The notes under the pieces were generated by a model. That model worked only from the letters and a program-made list of their open reading frames with translations, was not told where the DNA came from and ran no database searches. The position numbers and the translations under genes are program-made. DNA of 12,099 nucleotides from CAYYNP01 sp964472545 (GTDB lineage Bacteria; Planctomycetota; Planctomycetia; Pirellulales; Thermoguttaceae): assembly GCA_964472545.1 (NCBI GenBank), contig CAYYNP010000299.1, positions 1 through 12,099 of the forward strand, given 5' to 3'. Positions 7,133-12,099 of this stretch are shown in pieces (position 1 is the first letter of the stretch; every line of letters starts with the position of its first letter).

Positions 7133-10100
7133 CTACGGTCTATGGCTCTTGGCCCCGCTGAATTCGAAACGGTAGCGTCCGGAACCGACGTCGAACGTCA
7201 CCCAGTCGATATCCCGACCGGCACCGTCGACTCCCGCAACACCACTGACGTAGGAAGCACCCTTCCAGACGGTTTTGCCGCACTCGGTAATCGCGCCATT
7301 TTCTAAACCGAACGTTGGCACACTCACTCGCGCCGTTGAGTTTGCAGGGATTTCGACCTCCAGCACGAATGAATCACCCGTCCTCTTCCAACTCGATGAA
7401 ATGACGCCTCGGACAGTCTTGATTGAAGCCTCGGCGTGCTTCAGGTCTCCGAGTGCATGGGGCCTGATCTGGAAATGGCCGTACCCCGGCCCGAAAGCGC
7501 GGGTGCCCCCGAGTCTGCCGACGCCATAGAACGGAGGTTCCTGAATCCCGGCGATACTCTCGTAGAAGAGCCTGCCGACGCCGGCCAGCATGGTCATGCT
7601 CTCTTCGGCATGATACCCGCCTTTGAGCATGCCCCAGGATTCCCACACGGTGGTCGCGCCCTGGTCAATCATGTAGCCCCAGCCGGGAAACTCGGTATGA
7701 TTGACCGCGTCGTACACGATCTCGCCAAGACCGTTCTCGACCAGCGACTCCATGAAGCCGGGCAGCCCCACGTGTCCCACGCGCAGTTTGCCGCCGTCGG
7801 TTTGCGTGATGGTTTGGGCGATGTTCTCGATGAGTTGCTGCTTGTTCTCTTGGGGCACAATACCCAGAGCCAGCGGCAGAATCTCCGACGTTTGTGACTT
7901 GGTTGCGTAGTGACCCGTCTTGGGATCGAGCCAGGTCTTGTTGATCACGGCCCGGATCTCTTGGGCCAGACGCGCGTAACGTCCCTCTTCCTCTTGCTTT
8001 CCCAATACGCGGCAGATGCTCGCCAGCGTCCGCGTGTTGTGGTAATAGAAACAGGTCCAGATGAAGTCCTTGGGAGTTTCCTGGCTGATAAACTCCCAGT
8101 GTCCGGTTTCTCGGCCGGGCAACATGTGTTCGCCGAGCCAGCCTTTCGTGACAATGTGATTGTGATCCGCCAACTCCCGGCCGATGAAGTCCACCCAGGC
8201 CTTGACGCGGTCGCCATGCCGTTCGAGCAGACGTTCGTCGCCGTGACATTGATAGAGATTCCATACGAGCATCGGATAGGCGGCATTCTGGGAAACGTCG
8301 CTCTGTCGGTTCATTCCCGGCAGTCGGGGTACGATATCGGAAAGATCGCCGTTCTCGGACCCGGCCAGCGGAATGCTCCGGGCGACGTCGGTCCACAGGC
8401 TGGGCATGCACTTGCGCGCCGAGAGGCTTCCGAAATAGCTGGCCGGCTCATTATAGAAGATCGGCTCTCGGTGCAGGCAGTCGAGAACGCACCCCTTCAG
8501 CGCCACCCTGAGCGAACGTTGGATGTTCCCGTGAATCTGATTGAGAAGCTCGTTGGAACACGTGAACCGGCCGTACATGTCGACGTCGCTGTAGACTTCC
8601 CGCCCCAGCACGGTGTCGGGTGTCGGTCTTCCTTCGAGCCCCTCCACGCGCACGTACCGGACGGGATGAAACGTGAAGCGCGGTTCATAGGTTTCGCCGT
8701 CCGGATCGCCCTTGAGGATGTAGGTGTCCTTCTCGCCCAGTTCATAGTGGATGGTGATCTGAGTGCCGGCTTTGCCCTTGGTCTTCAGAAGCACCCAGCC
8801 GCCGAAGAACCGGTCGAATTCAAACAGCCAGCCGCCGCTTTCGTGTGGGGCTGTTTTGATCGGCCGAAAAGTGTCCTGGACATGCATCGGCGGGACGGTT
8901 TGACTTCTCAACTGGCCCTCGGGCGCCGGAAGAACGGCAGCGTCGCTCCACTGGCTGTCGTCAAAGCCCACCTTGTTCCAATTCGGTTGTTCGCACCTGG
9001 CGTCATACGCTTCGCCGGCGACGAGCTGGTTGGCCCCGACCGGGCCGCGGGTCGTCTTCCAGGTTTCGTCGGTCAGCAGGTGCGTCTCGGTGCCATCGTC
9101 GTGGGTGACCGTCATCTGCAGGATGGCTCGCGGCGGATATCCCCAGGGGCCACCCCTTTCCCATGGGAGGATGCTCGCAGCGCTGTACCAGCCGTTGCCC
9201 AACATGATTCCGATCGCGTTGGCGCCCGGCTCGAGGAAACTCGTGACGTCGTAGGTGCGGTACAAGACTTCCTTGGAATAATCCGTCAGACCGGGTGAAA
9301 GCACATCGTCGGAAACCCTCTTGCCGTTGATGTACAGTTCGCTCCAGCCCAGCCCCGACAAGCGCACGCTCGCACGCCGGACGCCCCTGGTCACGGCGAA
9401 CTCCTTCCGCAGCAGTGGCGAGGGCGCGACAGCGGAAGCACGCAGCGCGAGGAAGCGGTTGACTTTGACAACAGGAGGGAACTTCGGGGAACGCCCAGCA
9501 TCGTAAACTCTGAATTCGAGAATGCCCGTTGAAGCCGTGTCTGAGTCGAATTCCAGCTTGAGTTTCGACGTGGTGACCTCCTTGAAAGTTGTCGTGTTGT
9601 ACTTATCGCCTTCAACGCCGAGGCCGACTGGATTTTCGACGGGTAGGAATGCATTGCCGTCCCAGTAGAGAATTCGCGCCGCCTTGGGAAGCCGTACGCC
9701 GGCCGCATCGTCGAACCAGTAGACATCGACACCGTCGACGTTGACCGGCTTGCTCCACTGGTATTGCACCCAATGGGTCCCTTGCCGAGGCCAGTTGCCA
9801 TAGGCGCCGTAGCGTTTGTCGTTGGAATGGGCCAGCTTGAAGCCGTCATTGATGGCGCCAAGCGTCTCATGTCCCGACACATACGATGTTGACGGCTTCG
9901 CGGCCAAGGCGATATTGACCCGTCCCGGCTTGGCGGCATTCAGATGCTCGGCAGGCGGCCTGGGAGGCGCAACCCCGATCCACTGCCCCTTCCAGTCGCT
10001 CTGCTTCATGAGCCCCATTTCAAAGCTGCCCGGCCGGCTCCACGTCGACGGCCGGCCCTGCTTGTCCCAGACGCGGACCTTCCAGAAGCACCTTTCTCGG

Positions 10101-10465
10101 CTGGCGAGTGGCTTTCCTCGATATTCGACGTTCACCGATCGGTCGGAATCGACCTTGCCGCTGTCCCATTTGTTGCCGACGTTCGCCAGGAGTTGTTTCT
10201 CGCTCGTAGAAACCAGGACGCGATACGCCGACTGCAATTGGGACCGCCGATCGGACGTGAGCAGCCAGCCGAAGCGAGGTTGGGGCGTATCGACACCCAG
10301 CGGGTTGGTCGCGTACTCGCAGGTCAGTTCCGAGATCGCGATTGCCGAGGTTGCCAGTTCAGCCTGCTGCTCGGCGCCGTGTGCCGTCGGGCTCGAGAGG
10401 ATGGCTGCGGCGAAGCACAACGCCAGGCTGACGGCGACAATTCCTAGGTGTTGTCGAAGAAACAT
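7133..10465 (-). CDS. Secreted GH78 alpha-L-rhamnosidase with inserted discoidin-like domain
   Basis: This 1110-residue exported enzyme should release terminal alpha-L-rhamnose from polysaccharides or glycosides. The start at 10465 has AAGGAA about 8 nt upstream; the ATG at 10498 has its AAGGA too close to serve. Signal peptide: residues 1-31 (VAVSLALCFAAAIL, cut near AHG). Domains in order: a Fn3-like domain (about 40-155, with the family's PQPRFGW near 61-67); an inserted F5/8C discoidin-like beta-sandwich (about 175-325); the rhamnosidase N-terminal sandwich (about 350-520, ELYINGKRV, GWYSA); a concanavalin-like domain (about 535-640); the (alpha/alpha)6 catalytic barrel (about 640-1000); and a C-terminal sandwich. 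Catalytic signatures are DCLHRE (662-667; expected general acid Glu667) and TTVWESW (938-944; expected base Glu942). The acidic residue usually found 12 positions after the first Asp is a Pro here (674, in YNEPAS), so the pocket is atypical. It stands 133 bp downstream of the GH32 gene and could share its transcript. Confidence 0.94.
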   Translation of the reverse strand: MFLRQHLGIVAVSLALCFAAAILSSPTAHGAEQQAELATSAIAISELTCEYATNPLGVDTPQPRFGWLLTSDRRSQLQSAYRVLVSTSEKQLLANVGNKWDSGKVDSDRSVNVEYRGKPLASRERCFWKVRVWDKQGRPSTWSRPGSFEMGLMKQSDWKGQWIGVAPPRPPAEHLNAAKPGRVNIALAAKPSTSYVSGHETLGAINDGFKLAHSNDKRYGAYGNWPRQGTHWVQYQWSKPVNVDGVDVYWFDDAAGVRLPKAARILYWDGNAFLPVENPVGLGVEGDKYNTTTFKEVTTSKLKLEFDSDTASTGILEFRVYDAGRSPKFPPVVKVNRFLALRASAVAPSPLLRKEFAVTRGVRRASVRLSGLGWSELYINGKRVSDDVLSPGLTDYSKEVLYRTYDVTSFLEPGANAIGIMLGNGWYSAASILPWERGGPWGYPPRAILQMTVTHDDGTETHLLTDETWKTTRGPVGANQLVAGEAYDARCEQPNWNKVGFDDSQWSDAAVLPAPEGQLRSQTVPPMHVQDTFRPIKTAPHESGGWLFEFDRFFGGWVLLKTKGKAGTQITIHYELGEKDTYILKGDPDGETYEPRFTFHPVRYVRVEGLEGRPTPDTVLGREVYSDVDMYGRFTCSNELLNQIHGNIQRSLRVALKGCVLDCLHREPIFYNEPASYFGSLSARKCMPSLWTDVARSIPLAGSENGDLSDIVPRLPGMNRQSDVSQNAAYPMLVWNLYQCHGDERLLERHGDRVKAWVDFIGRELADHNHIVTKGWLGEHMLPGRETGHWEFISQETPKDFIWTCFYYHNTRTLASICRVLGKQEEEGRYARLAQEIRAVINKTWLDPKTGHYATKSQTSEILPLALGIVPQENKQQLIENIAQTITQTDGGKLRVGHVGLPGFMESLVENGLGEIVYDAVNHTEFPGWGYMIDQGATTVWESWGMLKGGYHAEESMTMLAGVGRLFYESIAGIQEPPFYGVGRLGGTRAFGPGYGHFQIRPHALGDLKHAEASIKTVRGVISSSWKRTGDSFVLEVEIPANSTARVSVPTFGLENGAITECGKTVWKGASYVSGVAGVDGAGRDIDWVTFDVGSGRYRFEFSGAKSHRP

Positions 10466-10598
10466 ACTCTGGTTTCCTTGTCTGAGTGTGATGCACATTC
10501 CTTGTTGCGGGGCTGTGTGAAAACTCTATTCGGTGCGACGCGAGCGACCTCTTGCCGTGACGCTCAAAGAGGGGCCATGGATCGTCCGCAGGAAAGAC

Positions 10599-12099
10599 TC
10601 AGTTATCCCACCTGGCGTTCAGTTGATACACTTCCAGCGCCACCAGTCTCGCGTTGCCGCCTCCACAGAAGGCTTTGACCGACTCGATATTCAGATCGTT
10701 TTCGTAAGGCAATGTCGCGATCTGCTCGCCGTGGTTGGCAAAGATCTCCATCATGGGACGGTCGATGAGGATCCGTATTGCGATCTTCCCGTCGACCGGC
10801 CGCAGAGGCATCAAGTCGTTCAGCTTGCCACTGGTGACGTCGAAGGCGGCGACCTGCTTGCCGTCGACCTCGATTCCGACGGTCTTGGCCATGTCGAGTT
10901 CGAACTCGGCGCGGATGTCCAGCAGCGCGCCGGAAGTCTCCAGCACGATGGGCCGCTCGGGCACCAGGGGCTTCCGGGCGACTGTGAGACGCTTGCCGTA
11001 GATCTTCTCGATCTCCGTGACGGGCTCGCCGAACATTCTCACGCCGTCTTTCGTGGTGCGCAGCGACAGTTCGGTCGGAAACGAAAACGTCTGGTTGAAC
11101 GGGGAGTCACCCATGCCGATCTTGGCCCAGCCGATCTGGATACGTCGGCCGTCGGGTGCGTCGGAGAAGAGCTGCGAGGCATAGTAGCTGCCGTGATGCA
11201 GCCGGTGCTTGCCTTCGTGCTCGGGCGTGAACGTTTTGCCATCGAAGGCGCCGACGGCGTATTCGGCGTCGGCCGCAAAGACGACCCAGCGCAGCTTGGT
11301 CTTGTCGCCGTCGACAGGAAGGCTGAACAGTTCGGCGCATTCGTAGTAGCCGCTCAGATGGCTCCGGACGGTCCACTGCTTGAGATCGGTCGACGTGTAG
11401 AACGCGACGTTGCGGCCGTGCGTCTCATTAACGTCGTAGATGGCGATGACCCAATGGCCGCCGAGCCTCTTGGCGTCGTCGTCCAGGGGCTTGTCGTTGG
11501 GCCCGTACGCGTACCAGAGGGGCTTGGGGTCGCGGCCGCCATGCCGGATGACCGGGTTGCCTTCGTATTCGGTAAAGGTGCGGCCTTTGTCGTTGCTGAA
11601 AGCGATGCACTCGCCGCGCCCGGTGCTGGTCCAGGTGGCGATGATGACGTCATTCTCCCCGGTCTTCCATCCGCCGACGTTCTTCCAGTCCACGGCGGCA
11701 CCGCCGGAGAACATCGCGTCGCCCGGCCTGTGGTGCAATACGTTGGGCAACTGCTTCCAGTTGACCAGGTCTTTGCTGACCGCGTGGCCCCAGGTCATAT
11801 TGCCCCACGGCAGGGCGACCGGGTTGAGCTGGAAGTACAAATGCCACTGGCCCTTGTAGTAGACCATGCCGTTGGGGTCGTTATTCCAGCCGACTTTCTG
11901 GGAGAAGTGGAACTGCGGCCGATTTGGCTCGGAGCCCCACGTGTCTTCGCCCGGCACACGGTCGCTCTGAGTGATCAACGCGAACGCCTCGGTCTTCATC
12001 GGCTGGATACTGACGGTGAGCGTCTTCCCCTTGTACGCGGAGACGTCGAAGAAGGCCCACCAGTCGGCGTCTTCCTTCTTTTCGGCCAACCCCGCCTGC
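10599..12099 (-). CDS. GH32 fructan beta-fructosidase/levanase (N-terminus beyond window)
   Basis: The frame enters from the right edge and ends at TGA (10599-10601), giving 500 visible residues. No ATG with a Shine-Dalgarno sequence precedes the conserved part, and the visible sequence begins inside the N-terminal levanase domain (DWWAFFDVSAYKGKTLTVSI). The true start and any signal peptide are therefore outside. Counting from the Leu codon at 12087-12089, the five-blade propeller carries the three GH32 catalytic signatures. These are WNNDPNG with nucleophile Asp71, RDP with the transition-state stabiliser Asp187, and YECAELF with acid/base Glu250. Other family marks are GNMTWGHAVSKDLVNW and the C-terminal sandwich ending in MEIFANHGEQIATLPY. 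It hydrolyses beta-fructosides such as levan, inulin or sucrose; exo or endo action and 2,6 or 2,1 preference cannot be read from the sequence. The 133-bp gap to the rhamnosidase permits co-transcription. Confidence 0.93.
   Translation of the reverse strand, partial: QAGLAEKKEDADWWAFFDVSAYKGKTLTVSIQPMKTEAFALITQSDRVPGEDTWGSEPNRPQFHFSQKVGWNNDPNGMVYYKGQWHLYFQLNPVALPWGNMTWGHAVSKDLVNWKQLPNVLHHRPGDAMFSGGAAVDWKNVGGWKTGENDVIIATWTSTGRGECIAFSNDKGRTFTEYEGNPVIRHGGRDPKPLWYAYGPNDKPLDDDAKRLGGHWVIAIYDVNETHGRNVAFYTSTDLKQWTVRSHLSGYYECAELFSLPVDGDKTKLRWVVFAADAEYAVGAFDGKTFTPEHEGKHRLHHGSYYASQLFSDAPDGRRIQIGWAKIGMGDSPFNQTFSFPTELSLRTTKDGVRMFGEPVTEIEKIYGKRLTVARKPLVPERPIVLETSGALLDIRAEFELDMAKTVGIEVDGKQVAAFDVTSGKLNDLMPLRPVDGKIAIRILIDRPMMEIFANHGEQIATLPYENDLNIESVKAFCGGGNARLVALEVYQLNARWDN

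Noticed and set aside
7910..9298. 462-codon open frame on the plus strand
   Set aside because: It lies opposite the rhamnosidase catalytic region; composition and lack of motifs mark it as a mirror frame.
10548..10572. CCTCTT/AAGAGG hairpin after the GH32 stop
   Set aside because: A 6-bp stem with a 13-nt loop and no T-tract is too weak to call a terminator.

Overview
The window reads as part of a carbohydrate-degradation locus of a GC-rich environmental bacterium. Exported glycoside hydrolases, a sialate O-acetylesterase-type esterase, a discoidin-bearing rhamnosidase and a DUF4440-like lipobox-free secreted protein together suggest a planctomycete (Planctomycetota, Pirellulales-like). That assignment is inference from gene content; no rRNA or other phylogenetic marker is present. 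Every supported gene lies on the minus strand, so the locus is transcribed from high to low coordinates.

Layout in transcription order. (1) 12099-10599: a GH32 fructan hydrolase whose N-terminus lies beyond the right edge. (2) 10465-7133: a large secreted GH78 alpha-L-rhamnosidase with an inserted discoidin-like domain. (3) 7132-6502: a 630-bp gap. It holds three tandem 18-bp repeats and a short block of RTX-type calcium-binding nonapeptides, which is in frame with the rhamnosidase beyond its TAG stop. It also holds a perfect 10-bp inverted repeat and a good sigma70-like promoter. (4) 6501-5107: a secreted SGNH/sialate O-acetylesterase-type esterase. Its stop directly abuts the start of (5) 5106-4153, a conserved-looking cytoplasmic protein that I do not recognise. 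(6) 4152-3665: a gene-free stretch carrying a 98-bp MITE-like element with 23-bp terminal inverted repeats and a TTA target duplication. (7) 3664-3125: a small secreted NTF2-fold (DUF4440/SnoaL-like) protein. (8) 2835-973: a secreted TIM-barrel protein whose layout resembles GH56 hyaluronidases. (9) 789-1: the N-terminal part of a secreted fibronectin III plus right-handed beta-helix protein, running off the left edge.

How the genes fit together: the secreted hydrolases could attack a complex heteropolysaccharide. The GH32 enzyme would remove fructosyl units, the GH78 enzyme terminal rhamnose and the esterase O-acetyl groups. The beta-helix protein and the GH56-like protein may act on or bind the backbone. 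No transporter, SusC/D pair, sulfatase or dedicated regulator is visible, so the locus may be a loose neighbourhood rather than a single regulated operon. The only tightly coupled pair is the esterase and the unknown protein. I found no tRNA, rRNA, CRISPR array or complete transposase gene.
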